Shown in pieces: positions 1-13,980 of a stretch of DNA of 64,000 bases. The position numbers were made by a program, and so were the translations under genes. The notes beneath the pieces are model-generated. The model was given only the letters and a program-made list of their open reading frames with translations. It was not told the origin of the DNA and searched no databases. The first letter of the stretch is position 1; every line of letters begins with the position of its first letter. Source of the DNA: Urechis unicinctus (lineage: Eukaryota; Annelida; Polychaeta; Xenopneusta; Urechidae); assembly GCA_034190875.2 (NCBI GenBank), contig CM067356.1:58300421-58364420 (forward strand), in the 5' to 3' direction.

Positions 1-1669
1 AGATGTGTGAGGCTGATCATACCGCATACGTAATGTAATTACTAAAAGTATAGCGAGTCTGCTCAGTGAGCCACCACGGATGGCAAGAAGGGAAGCACTT
101 CGGTGTTGTAAAACATATTGCCACTATACTATGATCTTATACACTACGCACTACCAAAATATCGAGATCTTGCATCACGCAGCCCCCCTAATTATCCGGT
201 ATTTTTATTTTAATTGCGCTGAAAACGAACTTCACACCAACCGTATGATGTGCGTGTTATTATCGACAGAATATAAGTTAATAGCGTTCTCTATTATAAT
301 TCCGCAACGTCTATTATTTGTTGCAGGACACGCATAGCCGTTGATAACCTTCAATTATCAGGTTTTTCAAAGGTGCTTTCAACCCTCACCACTTCCTCAA
401 CAGAACGCACATTGTCTTCCTTCTTTTTTTGTAATAATGTAAGCTCGATACAGCGTGTCCAGTGCAAGAAGCTGACTACGCGATGGTTGCTGTTTTATTT
501 GGGATTCAATATCTGTAAATGTATGAAGAATATATTCAGTCATTATGTGAAGAATTATTGCTGCAGATGTGTGATACTATTCCCTTCATTCAGTCCCTAA
601 ACAAACTATTACCCGTTTTATAGTATAACTTATTAAGGCCAAATTCGAGACAATCGGAACGAGAATAAAATATAAGGATTATGCGCAGGCCGTTGGTGAT
701 TGGTAGACCAACGTTTGTGGTCAGGCACAAATGCAAAGCTGGTTTATGTTCAAGCACCAAAGTTACCCTCATTCATTAGATAATAACCTCGTCGTATTTA
801 TTGAATGCATGGAGACCGTCTTATCCAACTTTTAACGTCCGTGTTTATATTACAGTTTCTGAATTGATAATGACAAAAGCACATTATGACAACTAATCGG
901 CAGTTTACATCGTGCCGTCGCGTCACTTATGTTGTCAATTAAACTATAATTGACTATGGCTTGGCGTAATTTATGGATGACGCAATGTTTCATGCATCAA
1001 TACAGCAGCATTACCTGCATTTTGTGTTGCATGAATGGAAAACCAGCAATGGCTTTTATGTCAGCCTCGCTTATTCCATGACCAGTCTCTGCGCTTTAAC
1101 AACCTCGTTGGTTAACGGCCGTGTTGTCTTGCACTTTGGCTGAGCCCGTTATACTATGTTGCCTAGCAAACCCCAGGCAGGTAATGAGACGCACCACAGC
1201 ACTTTCCATTTTGCACTGACCTTTCAAAGTTTATCAACCCTCTTCCCACTGCTTTGCAACCTTATGATTTAGCAAAAGCAGGATTAGCGTGCCACATCTT
1301 ATACGAACTATATGATCATTTTCATTAGATAATACTACCCTGTATGGAGCCAGTGTCAGACATTGGGCAGCGTGTTGATGATATATGACTAGCCTTTGAT
1401 GCGTCAAACAATGGTGAATAACGTCCATGCTATTGCGCTACGCTCTTAACAGCATGTCAACATGGAAATGTTTTCACCTTTCCAGGTATGTGAGCACGTT
1501 ATACCTGCTCTGTTGCGTTGCTGTCGATGCATGTGGAAATATTCTACGCTCACAAAATGTGTGGCCAGTTAGCTGAAAGATAAAATTTAGTAAATCGTTG
1601 TTGTAACTCAATATCTGTGCGTTATTTTTTTCTGCGGGTATTCAAAGACTTGGCTATTGCCTAGGATTG
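1..1669. other. AT-rich sequence, no supported gene
   Basis: Only short chance open frames (up to 85 codons) are present. None has a recognisable motif, splice context or second copy in the window. I see no array, hairpin or RNA gene here. Confidence 0.6.
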
Positions 1670-3310
1670 TCTCTTGTTACATATTTCTTTACCCTTTCGT
1701 AATAAGCTGTCTCATGTATATTCTAATGCAACAGTGGGGATCATATATTGCGGCGTCAGCCTTGTAATACACTTTACCCTGTTGAGGCAATCAAATATAG
1801 AGTTTAATATATGCATTACACAAGATCCCTTCAAGTAATATATGCAGCAGTGTCAAACAGTGAGTAGACATCCATCATCATCAACGGGGAACCCGTTGTG
1901 GTGCTCCGTGTCAGCAGCGGCATGAATCCTCTTAGTGATGAGTTATTTGCATTCATGTAAACTTGAATGAACCTCAACCAGAATGCTTACCTTTCAACAG
2001 AAATAGCGACTAGTCGAGTTGTATGGCTTGAGAAGATAATATGATCAGGCAGTAGGAGGATGTTATGTCAATGAAAATCATGCTGGGATTGGCAATGCAA
2101 CCAAATATATCGCATCGCATATATCATTCTGATGCGTCGGCCCTCTAGGTAGTTCGTTGTATTAAATAGCACCAGCAAACATAAAATGATGCACTAGAGG
2201 CAATTTATGCATGAGGAGGATATACATCTGACTGTGACAAGCAGTGAATAGCCAGCTGCCATTGCCAAAAAAGAATCCGTTAGGGGGTGCAAAAACGACC
2301 CTTCTCACTGACTTTAGGCTTGTTTCACATATTGACAAGTTACTCAATCCTGTAACAATCATTCAACACAGTGCGTATTTCTGCTCTGTGTTTGTTTTTA
2401 TAATTATTACAAGCCTTTCTATAAGAGAAACCGTTATAACAAATTGTTTGATACCAATTGAATTGACCCTATCCAAAACACTTTTGCTATTCTAACGCCA
2501 TAGCTAATACTCAATCAGAATAATAATAATAACACAGTGCCATTTCTTTCAGTTAATATATACTGTAATCTGCAAGGATACATTTATTTACAGGGAACAT
2601 ATGTCGCGACATCGCTTGATTCTGCAATAGTTATATTTAAATGATTTCGGAGGTCGCTTTTAAGAGCGTCTACCCTTCTTTGAGTGATTTAGGCATATAC
2701 AATACACAACCACGAGGAGCACAAATCAATAGAAATTATCAATTCTTCATAAAACCTTTCATACAGGCTGATAATGTAACCCTTTATGCTATATTGAATG
2801 GACGGCGAGCGACCAAATAATGTAAGGTATTATTCCTGTGTTGTACCAATGGAATAGATATAAGATCGCTGTGTTTTTTTGCAGGGATATCCGTTCTTTT
2901 GTCGATATCATAGATAAAGAATATTCCACTTGGTGCAAAGTCCAGTATCACTAGTATTCGCATTAATTCTAATCACATGTCACCTCGTTGTTGAAAGTGG
3001 TGATGCTATTCATCCCATCCATTCATTGCCGATCTTTTCATTGAGAAGACTTTTCCAATTAAACCTTACCATGTCATTCACTTCGTGCAAATGGAGGTCG
3101 TTCAATCACTTGGTTTTTCCATCAGTGTTATTGATCGAAAAAATCACCCATAAGATACAGATAACGGGAGTCGATAAGGAGGCGTGTGCTGGAACGTTCC
3201 AATGAATGGTAGACAGGAAATGATATTCGTAGCTTGAGCTCTGGGCTTTTAAAAATAGCACCAATGTTTTTTTGTCTACCACCGATGCATTTGCACAAAT
3301 ATCATTGCCG
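1670..3310 (+). repeat. Segmental duplicate D1 (partner 11,570-12,580)
   Basis: Blocks at about 1,725-1,970, 2,160-2,320 and 3,060-3,310 line up in the same order with 11,715-11,955, 12,105-12,280 and 12,305-12,575. Shared landmarks include 'gatcccttcaagtaa', 'gaatcctcttagtgatgag' and 'taccatgtcattca'. Identity by eye is about 70-80%, so this is the oldest-looking duplication in the window. The partner lacks about 700 bp corresponding to 2,330-3,050. The short open frames are not shared between the copies, so I call no gene. Confidence 0.8.
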
Positions 3311-4541
3311 AACACATCTATTACTTAGATGAAAGGATGGGGATTTAAGCGAGGAACGCCGCACGGTTTATAAATGCTACACCTTATATATAATAGGCAA
3401 TCTGGACGTTCGGCGTGTCATAGGGATTACAACAACACTAATGCATTTGTAATGTAATTGAATAAAGGATTCCTAGTTGATTGCCAAAATCTAACTGCGG
3501 TGTTTTCATACTGCGTGTTTCAGCTTTACGATATGGCAAATATCTTTGAGCATCCCCGACTACAACTTTTACACATAGGCATAAGTATTTATGTAACAGG
3601 CCATTATACAACGAAGAACACGACGAGTCGTTTGAAATCCGACTTCTATGATAAACAGACCGTTTTATAGTTGCACCTGGCCTGCAAAATATTGCTGTCA
3701 TATTGTCACACTATATTACACAATATTCTCCGTCATTTCTGTCTTGTCTAACCCTAAATTGGGAAATTCACCTCGACTTCAACAATTCATTCGTGCCGTT
3801 TAACACTTCCGTCAATATTTGCACCCTGGGTGACTAACTAGTAACTAACGCGTCTTTACACTTAGGAAATACATATTTAGATTTAGGCAGTATTTGTAAT
3901 GCAATAAGAAAGATTCATAGTGTAAACCAACATAACCCCAGAGCAGATCATCTGCTGCATTTGGTTAGGCAATAAGTATAGTGATTTCATCGATTAATTT
4001 TAAGAAATATATTCAGGTTCACATAATCAATACGCGGATGGTCACAGCATTACTGTGGTAGTAGATATTCTATTTGTAGCTGCATCAGAATTCAGCCGTT
4101 CAAATGCTTTAAGGCCTGAAAGATATCCATTGGACAGACGATGCAAAATAAATACATTTCCAGTGTGTCAGATTACCAGTCCATGGTCCTTTTGTTCGAA
4201 AGGTACAATTATCCGTGCTGGGAGGAAATTTTGGATGCTGGCACTATAACGTTATGATGCTCGCGTTACTTATTATTGATTGGTCGTTTCGATAGAAGCA
4301 ATTATACGTTAAAAATAACAATAAGTTGATTCCACAATAACTGCAACTCGCAGAAGGGAAGTGTTTGATTCGTTAATATTTTGTACGAGAAGGTGATGCA
4401 TTATGATGATGAAGCCGCCGATAGAATCAACACAAAATAAACACTTTCACAGGAATTCATGCGGCAGTTATTTGGAGCACCCTGATTATTCTGTGACTGT
4501 ATTATGACACCATATCTATACTAGAATAAAACTCAATGAAA
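3311..4541. other. No feature recognised
   Basis: Mixed AT-rich sequence between duplicate D1 and tandem copy A1. Two overlapping antisense frames near 3,440-3,700 have no recognisable protein character. Confidence 0.5.
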
Positions 4542-5872
4542 TAGCTTCTATGTTATCAATTGTAAATGAATTTCGTGCTATGTCTTTGTCTCCCCCGAAT
4601 TTAATACATGTTACCATCTATAGTTTACAACCAACTTTTATTTGATGCTGACGTGTTGATGAAAAGACGCGTGTGTTGTGGCTGTTCCCTGGCGAGCTCT
4701 AGGCAATATTTGATTAACTGTAGATGACAACAACGAAGTAACACCGCAGCGATAAAGGATGAGGTTGTAAAGTACACCCCACTAAAAGAGAAATTAACAT
4801 ATTCGAATGAAGCCAATTAGATCCATCAATATGAGTGAGGTTAGTTAGTTAAGTGTTACTTAGTGCGACAGTCAGCAAGTTACCTTGTTGTTGGTTATTT
4901 AGTTAGTTATTAGTTAGAGATCTGTCCCTTTAAATGAAGTCGTTACTAAAATTGAATCGATGACGATTTGTCAAGACAAGCATAGTCTTGCTTGCACTTG
5001 GTACTAAACATCCGGCACATGGTGACCGAACAACGTTATTGTTTATTGTGATATATTCACATAGACAATCTTGATGCTCAAGATAGAAACTATTCGTTAT
5101 AATAAATTGCCAAATTGTCATTGCTCAAACAGAGCTTTCAGCTATGTTACCGGATGCTATGCTCCTACTTTGAAGATTTACAATCGCTGAGGCTTTATAT
5201 GTTGTGTGCCGCACAGTTATGGTAGTGTCCTGCGAATGCTGACAGAATGAAATTGCCTCATGTTGTGCAGTATAGGTAAATATATATCTGATGGTGAAGG
5301 AGGGATACAATAGGGATACACAGGTGTTTATACCAGACCAAATGATCACTGGTTCAAATGATGTTCCGGTTGATGAAATAACGAATGCAAAGATGATAAA
5401 TAATCTTGGATCATTGCAAACGTTCTGCACATCAATGAATGCTTTTAAACGCGGAGTTTACTACAGCGTAATGTATTTCACACTTAAACATTACCACCAA
5501 ACTGTCAACGATACACAAGTCATGCCTACGCCCACACTGAAGCAAATACCACTGTACTTAGATCGTAGTTGCTTATGATTAAAACAGCTGCCTAGATAAC
5601 TATTGTTTGAATTATATGTCGTTACCATTTTGTTATGAAATTGAACGAGAACCGAACACCATGAAGTTTTGACAGGTATTTCGTTGCTTCAGATGTACTT
5701 TGGGTTAATGTTTGTGTCAGTTTTGTTGATGTGTAATTTGTTATGCTACAGCCATGATGCATTCAGGTCCTCTATATATGCATTATTTTGAACGAACATG
5801 TCGGTGCATGAATGACTCCTTTTAAGGGTTGATTTTATAAGCTCGGGCATGAAATGTATTACAGGATGTGTG

Positions 5873-6000
<128 letters not shown>

Positions 6001-6639
6001 CTGTATTCTTTCGAAGCATCATAATTCTTCCCATCCATCACCAGCATATTTAAGCCTCGTTGTCCAAAGGCTCGTAGTTTTGTCATATGAAATGTTGTTT
6101 GTAGCACCGGTGGAGAAGTAGGACTGAATACTTCAATGCGTCATCGACTTTGCTGTGTTTATATTACATGCGTATATGTGACATGTATAAAATGGCGCCA
6201 TTGCAGTCAAAACGGAGATAGCGATGACAGTGCAAAGGGACGGTGATCGGTTGACAAGTAATACATTGGTAACACAAAGTATCTGCGCCTAATATTTTGT
6301 TTGTTATGTAATATTCCAGTCAGTTATCACGATAATCAAATTAACATAAGGAACAAAATATACGCTGTTCACGCTCAGGTGTTTGGTCAGAACAGCTGAC
6401 TATTTAGAATTGCAAGATAATAATAAGTCCAGCAACCATTTATATGATAATATTGTTCATGCTTTGTATTGCCTGCACTAGTTCGTTAGAGACAGTGTGT
6501 CGTAACGCAATCGATAACTAGAGAATAAGCATGTACAAATAACTTCCTGGTTGGCGACGCTACGTAAACCTGCTCTGTTTTGCAATGTCTTAATACACAA
6601 CTCTGACTGGTACACGTTGTCATCATGTATTTAGAGCGC

Positions 6640-7012
6640 TGAGATTGTCATATGGCTTAAAGCAGACTGGATTCCAATCTGTGTGTTCAGTAATACGCAA
6701 TTATTGCTTGTCAGTTACCGTCGTCATGACCACTGCTGACATTGCGTCATTATTGGCCATGATAACAGCCTCATATCCTCGATATATTCTGCAGCTACAT
6801 CACAATGGGTGTACTACATTGCGTCAATATCAAATCATTGTATTTACCAAGTGGCCCGAATATTTATTCATGGTTTGCACTACATGACCCTTCATCCGGG
6901 TATTGAATCTCCTAAATGGTGCCTGCATCCAGTTATTTTTTGTAATACGATCGTTATTTCTAGGTATTGTCTGCGTTTACTTAACCTTTTCCTCGTCAAT
7001 AGTTTGAAAAAA
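6640..7012 (+). repeat. R1 dispersed repeat, copy in A1
   Basis: Contains the R1 core (gcttgtca, rttascgtcrtcatga, attggccat, ataacag, atatcctcgatatattc). Related sequence recurs at 9,975-10,350, 14,605-14,745, 17,545-17,705 and 18,766-19,110. The 6,640 and 9,975 copies are recent duplicates; the others are far more diverged. The origin of the family is unknown. Confidence 0.75.
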
Positions 7013-7338
7013 TAAACAACCCAAAAATCCTTACGGTTATAATGTTTAAATACGTTACCTATTGTGATCAGGTTCAGTGAAATAGCAATACTTTCACGAC
7101 CGCTCCTTTTTATCCCCTGCAAAGAGCAAGCTACCTATCGATTGTCAGGTTGTAAATATTACACCTTGACATGTCCAACCTGTAGCAAAGACCAAATGGA
7201 TCAAGCAGCTACAAGAGTCAACAATCAAATCAAATTATAGCGAATATAGAGAGAGGTAAATTTAGCTGTTATAATGAGCAATAAGCTGCTACATGAGTGC
7301 ACATTTTGTGCTAAGAATGTTGGCTTGTAGTGGTCGCT
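7013..7338. other. Spacer between A1 and A2
   Basis: A 326 bp stretch with no partner elsewhere in the window. It contains no gene or recognisable motif. Confidence 0.6.
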
Positions 7339-8693
7339 TAGCTTCTAAGTTATCAATTGTAAATGAATTTCGTGCTATGTCTTTGTCTCCCCCGAATTTA
7401 ATGCATGTTACCATCTATAGTTTACAACCAACTTTTATTTGATGCTGACGTGTTGATGATAAAACGCGTGTGTTGTGGTTATTCCCCGGCGAGCTCTGGG
7501 CAATAATTGATTAACTATAGATGACACCTAGAAAAGAGAGCGCTTTCCACCACGAAGTAACACCGCAGCGATAAAGGATGAGGTTATAAAGTACACCCCA
7601 TTAAAAGAGAAAATAACATATTGGAATGAAGCCAATTAGATCCATCAATATGAGTGAGTTTAGTTAGTTAAGTGTTACTTAGGGCGACAGTTAGCAAGTT
7701 ACCTTGTTGTTGGTTATTTAGTTAGTTATTAGTTAGAGATCTGTCCCTTAAATGAAGTCGTTACTAAAATCGAATCGATGACGATTTGTCAAGACAAGCA
7801 TAGTCTTGCTTGCACTTGGTACTAAACATCCGGCACATGGTGACCGACCAACGTTATTGTTTATTGTGATATGTTCACATAGACAATCTTGATGCTTAAG
7901 ATAGAAACAATTCGTAATAATAAATTTCCAAATTGTCATTGCTCAAACAGAGCTTTCAGCTATGTTACCGGATGCTATGCTCCTACTTTGATGATTTACA
8001 ATAGCTGAGGCTTTATATGTTGTGTGCCGCACGGTTATGGTATTGTCCTGCGAATGCTGACAAAATGAAATTGCGTCATGTTGTACAGTATAGGTAAATA
8101 TATATCTGATGGTGAAGGATGGATACAATAGGGATACACAGGTGTTTATACCAGACCAAATGATCACTGGTTCAAATGATGTTCCGGTTGATGAAATAAT
8201 GAATGCAAAGATGATAAATAATCTTGGATCATTGCAAACGTTCTGCACATCAATGAATGCTTTTAAACGCGGAGTTTACTACAGCGTAATGTATTTCACA
8301 CTTAAACATTACCACCAAACTGTCAACGATCCACAAGTCATGCCTACGCCCACACTGAAGCAAATACCACTGTACTTAGATCGTAGTTGCTTATGATTAA
8401 AACAGCTGCCTAGATAACTATTGTTTGAATTATATGTCGTTGCCATTTTGTTATGAAATTGAACGAGAACCAAACACCATAAAGTTTTGACAGGTATTTC
8501 GTTGCTTCAGATGTACTTTGGGTTAATGATTGTGTCAGATTTGTTGATGTTTAATTTGTTAATGCTACAACCATGATGCATTCAGGTCCTCTATATATGC
8601 ATTATTGTGAACGAACATGTCGGTGCATGAATGACTCCTTTTTAAGGGTTGATTTTATCAGTTCGGACATGAAATGTATTACAGGATGTGTGG

Positions 8694-8695
<2 letters not shown>

Positions 8696-8732
<37 letters not shown>

Positions 8733-8842
8733 TATATATATATAGATATATATATATATATATAGAGATATATATATATCTATAGATATAAGGATATATA
8801 TATATATATATATATATATCTATATATATATATATATATCTA

Positions 8843-8901
<59 letters not shown>

Positions 8902-8908
8902 ATATTAG
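8696..8908. repeat. Interrupted (AT)n/GATA microsatellite
   Basis: About 210 bp of AT repeat broken by GA and TC steps. It occupies the same position as the pure AT array in A1. Confidence 0.97.
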
Positions 8909-9208
8909 ATACTGTATTCTTTTGAAGCATCATAATTCTTCCCATCCATCACCAGCATATTTAACCCTCGTTGTCTAAAGGCTCGTAGTTTTGTCATATG
9001 AAATGTTGTTTGTAGCACCGGTGGAGAAGTAGGACTGAATACTTCAATGCGTCATCGACTTTGCTGTGTTTATATTACATGTGTATATGTGACATGTATA
9101 AAATGGCACCATTGCAGTCAAAACGAAGATAGCGATGAATTTGCAAAGGGACGGTGGTAACACAAAGTATCTGCGCCTAATATTTTGTTTGTTATGTAAT
9201 ATTCCAGT

Positions 9209-9660
9209 CGGCGCCAAGGATGCACCTGCGTTAGAAAACAGCATATATCACGTGCAAACTCAATGGAAGGACTCTTATACATATGGAACATGTTGAAGGC
9301 AAAAGAGTGTGTGGTGAATTATTTCGTCAATGTCTATGTATTGAACTCTTATTGACGAGTCTCTTGTCGCCTTAAGTGCTGCAGACATGTTTGTTATACT
9401 TAGTATACCAGTATGTTCTATGTTTAAGGAGCGATGTGTGTAAATGTGTCTATGTTGCAATCAGATAATGTTACATGTTAGATATAAGGGCATATTTAAG
9501 GTGGCCAATTCTAAACTAACGCCGTTCTTGATTTAGGAAAGACATTTAGCTTCAAAGCTAGGTAGTTAGTGAATTTTGAAAATTGGCTAAACGTAGTTGC
9601 CGTTAAGCCTCAAGATATCTAGTTACATTAAAGCATTGCTTAAGCTGGAGAGAAAATGAA
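9209..9660. other. Segment of about 452 bp present only in A2
   Basis: In A1 the sequence runs directly from 'ttccagtca' to 'tatcacgataatcaa' (about 6,318-6,335). In A2 the same two flanks are separated by this segment. I see no terminal inverted repeats, poly-A tail or clear target-site duplication. An insertion into A2 and a deletion from A1 are equally possible. Confidence 0.7.
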
Positions 9661-9974
9661 ATATCACGATAATCAAATTAACATAAGGAACAAAATATAC
9701 GCTGTTCACGCTCAGGTGTTTGGTCAGAACAGCTAACTATTTAGAAGATAATAATTAGTCCAGCAACCATTTATATGATAATATTTTTCACGCTTTGTAT
9801 TGCCTGCACTAGATTGTTAGAGACAGTGTGTCGTAAAGCAATCGATAACTAGAGAATAAGCATGTACAAATAACTTCCTGGTTGGCGACGCTACGTAAAC
9901 CTGCTCTGTTTTGCAATGTCTTAATACACAACTCTGACTGGTACACGTTGTCATCATGTATGTAGAGCGCTGAG

Positions 9975-10350
9975 ATTGTCATATGGCTTAAGGCAGACTG
10001 GAATGCAATCTGTTTGTTCAGTAATACGCAATTATTGCTTGTCACTGTCAGCTACCGTCGTCATGACCACTACTGACATTGCGTCATTATTGGCCATGAT
10101 AACAGCTGCATATCCTCGATATATTCTGCAGCTGCATCACAATGGGTGTACTACATTGCGTCAATATCAAATCATTGTATCTACCAAGCTGCCCGAATAT
10201 TTATTCATGGTTTGCACTACATGACCCTTCATCCGGGTATTGAATCTCCTAAATGGTGCCTGCATCCAGTTATTTTTTTGTAATACGATCGTTATATCTA
10301 GGTATTGTCTGCGTTAAATGAACCTTTTCCCCGTCAATGGTTTGAAAAAA
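9975..10350 (+). repeat. R1 dispersed repeat, copy in A2
   Basis: Near-identical to 6,640-7,012 because it was duplicated with the A unit. The CATA array starts immediately at its 3' end. Confidence 0.75.
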
Positions 10351-10664
10351 CATACATACATACATACATACATACATACATACATACATACATACATACA
10401 TACATACATACATACATACATACATACATACATACATACATACATACATACATACATACATACATACATACATACATACATACATACATACATACATACA
10501 TACATACATACATACATACATACATACATACATACATACATACATACATACATACTACATACATACATACATACATACATACATACATACATACATACAT
10601 ACATACATACATACATACATACATACATACATACATACATACATACATACATACATACATACAT
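10351..10664. repeat. (CATA)n tetranucleotide array, about 314 bp
   Basis: Nearly perfect CATA units with one missing base at about 10,555 that shifts the register. Repetition of ACAT yields the period-4 peptides YIHT and MYVC with no stop in any frame, which explains all long frames here. A1 has no array at the corresponding position. Confidence 0.98.
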
Positions 10665-11569
10665 TAAAACATGCAGTCAGCGGTCATACATTCGAGAAAT
10701 TAAACACACCCAACCAATAAGTGTATTGCGCCACTGACACTTACAGTGGTTTATACGGGATACAAAGTATGTTTTGCAATGCTTTGAACCTATTTCACCG
10801 TATCAATCACAATAAAGGATTGATTGATAACAACCATTGTAACGAGGTGGGGCAGGCAATTTGGTCGCGCTACTCCATTATGTTCAGGAAGAGAGTGATA
10901 GACATCGTGTGCAGAATACAGCGAAATCAAAGCGATTGATTTCGCAAAGGAATAACTGTTTAACATAAACATTAAGTAGGTCAGTGTCTAAATGTGCGAT
11001 AATCCAATAAGTTGCTGCATTTGTAGCTGTATTCTGCAATCCAAAAAACATGAAGACTACGGAATTATGAAACAGATTATTAACTTTGAACGGGACGATG
11101 CCTTAAAAAGACAGTACGGCTGATTACATGTCATAAGGAAGATAATAATCACAGGACAATCTGCAAAACTCAAAGTAAAGGCATGCAATCAGGATACGCT
11201 CCTATGTAAATATGAAATACGCTGGATTATATACAACACTGAATTGCTCCAGCCTACAGATTCTATCTTTATTGCATGTTGCGCATTGTTTCCACAAAAT
11301 ATGTTAATTACTTTGTTAACTACGCGCCTAGTGTTAAGTAGATGCGGCGTAGTAAGCTTATAAGTCCTCATTCAGCTCACTCTATGTTTAATCTACAGTA
11401 CATATGAACTATGCACACATTCGTCATTAAATGTCGGGAGTATGACAACATTGGTCTTTGACAACCTACATGTGTTCAACATACCTTACAGGCATCTGCC
11501 TAGCACCCAGCACCCGATAGTAGTCTCTGACGACGGAAATTAATATATCACCTTCGTACGAGTTGCAGT
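10665..11569. other. No feature recognised
   Basis: AT-rich sequence with only short, non-conserved open frames. Confidence 0.5.
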
Positions 11570-12580
11570 GCTCATGTTACACATTTCCCTACTCTGTCGT
11601 GGTAAGCATATGGTAAGATTAATGTCGTTCCTAAAGCAAATATGTCAAGCTATATTGAGTCAATAGAGGGGTGAAATAACAATAAACGGTGTATGAATAT
11701 CACCCAGACAGCCGTCTTAGGGATATTGTAATGCAACACGTGAGATCAAATATTGCGACGTCAGCGGCGGATGGATTTTAACTCTGTGGAGGCAATCGAA
11801 AAAGAGTTTGATGTATGCATTATGCAAGATCCCTTCAAGTAAATAAACAGTGATTAGACAGCCATTATCGTCAACGGGTATTCCTTTATGGTGCTTGACA
11901 GCGACAAGAATCCTCTTAGTGATGAGTTAGTGGCATTCATATAAACTTGAATGAACAGAAATAGTGAATAGTCGAGTTGAAGATGAAATGATCAGGCAAT
12001 GGAAGGATGTTATGTCCATATAAGTTTTGTTGTGATTGACAGCGCAACCAAAGCTGTCGCATGATTTTGATGCATGGCCTTTTAGGTTGTCCATTGTAAT
12101 TAAAAGTGCCAGCACAAAGAAAATACCTAACCCGTTATGCATCTGAGGCAACTTATGCACGAGTAGGATATACAGGCGACAATGGCAAGCAGTGAATAGA
12201 CAGCTGCCGCTCCCAGCGAAAATTGGTTAAATGAGATCCGTAAGAGGGTGCGTGAACGACCCTCTCACTTACTACAGAATCCTCTTACATAATAAGTGAA
12301 TTGATTGCTTACCATGTCATTCATTTGGGGCCAACGGAGATGATTCAACCATTTGGTTTCTTTCGTAGATGTTATTGGTCGAAAACGTCACCTTTAAGGT
12401 ATAGATAATGTGAGTCGAGGGTAGTCTAGAAAGAGGAAACTTCGCCTTGGGCTGGAACGTTGCAGCAAATGGTGGATAGGAAATTACCTAGGTCTCTTGA
12501 GCTGTGGGTGTCTTAACAATAGCATCAATGGTTTGTTTTTTCTACCACCGATGTTTTTGTACAATATTGCTGTTAACTAT
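11570..12580 (+). repeat. Segmental duplicate D2 (partner 1,670-3,310)
   Basis: Colinear with D1 in at least four blocks but about 700 bp shorter. D1 and D2 bracket the A1/A2 tandem pair. Confidence 0.8.
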
Positions 12581-12689
12581 AATAAGCACTTAGATAGCCA
12601 ACTGCATTCACACAGCGTCCACAGCAACCATGCATTTTCACAACAATCACTTGCGACATAACCACGACGCGCTTGTTCCTCCAACCATG

Positions 12690-12840
12690 ATGCTTTTCAG
12701 GCCTCATTTCAGCATTTGTGTGTTAGAGCATGACACTCATCCGTTTGTATTGCATGTCGGGGCATGAATGATGCCTATAAACGATTTATTTCATAAGTTC
12801 GGAAAATGTGTCAGTTTCGAACAATATGTGGTCGACAAGC
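12690..12840 (+). repeat. Diverged third copy of an A-unit segment
   Basis: Matches 5,753-5,875 and 8,572-8,695 in order: 'catgatgc', 'caggcctc', 'catgtcggggcatgaatga', 'tttcataagttcgg'. It lacks the AT array that follows this segment in A1 and A2. Confidence 0.6.
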
Positions 12841-13980
12841 CTCATACACCGTGACCATTAATGGATGACGACAGGAGAACTTATTACCGAATGGCATTAC
12901 TATAAGCTATATGCTCTCTTCGCTGAAAGTGACTTTTTAAAAGAATATGGCAATAGAGACCATATCACGATGGCTTCATGGAAAGCTCTTGACTGCTGTA
13001 AGACACATGTCAAATACACCTCCCATAAGCAGCACGTACCAATGTTCCACTGGACCACTCAAAATGGACCATTAACCCGCAGATTCCATAAATATATTTA
13101 ACTGACCAAATAATGTTATTCTACAAACCTATGTACAACATACACCACTGCACATTTTCCCAATTAATCTGCTTGTCACTCACACAGAGCCGTTGTAGCA
13201 ATACACCACATCATCAACCCAATCAGTTATCAGATCTTTCAGTCGACCATATGAGCGCAATACAAGGCGAATTACTTGTCTTACAGGAGACGCAGCCCTG
13301 CCCTCTTCATGCAAAGGGAAACAAGCATAAATAATACTTTAAGCAGCCGCTTCGTGTAGCGCTACCGGTGAAGTTGTGATTGACTGCCTGGTTTCTCGCT
13401 GATAATTAGCCTGTAATTCAATGTCGCCTAATGAGCGCGAGGCCTGTAATGAGAAGTATTGCGCGCCAGCCTACCAACGTTTATTGACCTTTTTCCCGTG
13501 ACAGCAGGTGCTTTGATAACACTGAACGTTAACGAACATGGGGTCAGAATGAAACAAACGCCAACTACTGCCAACTTTCATTGTGCATTAACCAATACTT
13601 AGTTCAAATGTAGGTTACACACGCAGTTTATCAAAGATGGCGCATGTGATGTACGGTCATTAATAATGAAAGCTTTATGTGCATTCAATCAATTTTCTAG
13701 GCAATTGCATGTGAGAAGTCATTGCATGAGAATATATGGGATGGTCTTCATGCATAGAGTTCTTGTCGAATGCAATCAAGTATGTAATGAATGATTACAC
13801 CATCCATTCGGCAATGTAAGCTTGTTTTCCTGTTATGGCGTCCAGTAGATTTGCGAAGAGGGCATTTAACAGAACCGAGATGAATTTCTTAATATTGTCG
13901 AATACCCTTCGTCCTTGTGACAATCACAGCTGTTTCATTATGAATAAGTTTCCCCATTGATTAGAATGGGCCGAATACTG
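12841..13980. other. No feature recognised
   Basis: Two short plus-strand frames (12,865-13,101 and 13,113-13,334) have ordinary composition, no partner copy and no motif I recognise. I do not call them genes. Confidence 0.45.

Larger units (their letters stand above)
7339..10350 (+). repeat. Tandem segmental duplicate A2 (partner A1)
   Basis: Direct copy of 4,542-7,012 beginning about 2,797 bp downstream. Over the 288 bp at 8,109-8,396 it differs from A1 at only three positions. Differences from A1 include an imperfect AT array with GATA and TATC interruptions, the 452 bp segment at 9,209-9,660, and a CATA array starting directly after its terminal A-run. Confidence 0.93.

Noticed and set aside
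4840-4920. Clusters of TTAG resembling telomeric repeat (also near 7,660-7,740)
   Set aside because: Units are irregular TTAGTTAG/TTAAG rather than a clean telomere hexamer or pentamer, and they sit inside the A duplication.
10351-10664. CRISPR-like periodicity of tandem arrays
   Set aside because: There are no unique spacers. The arrays are simple microsatellites in a eukaryotic context.
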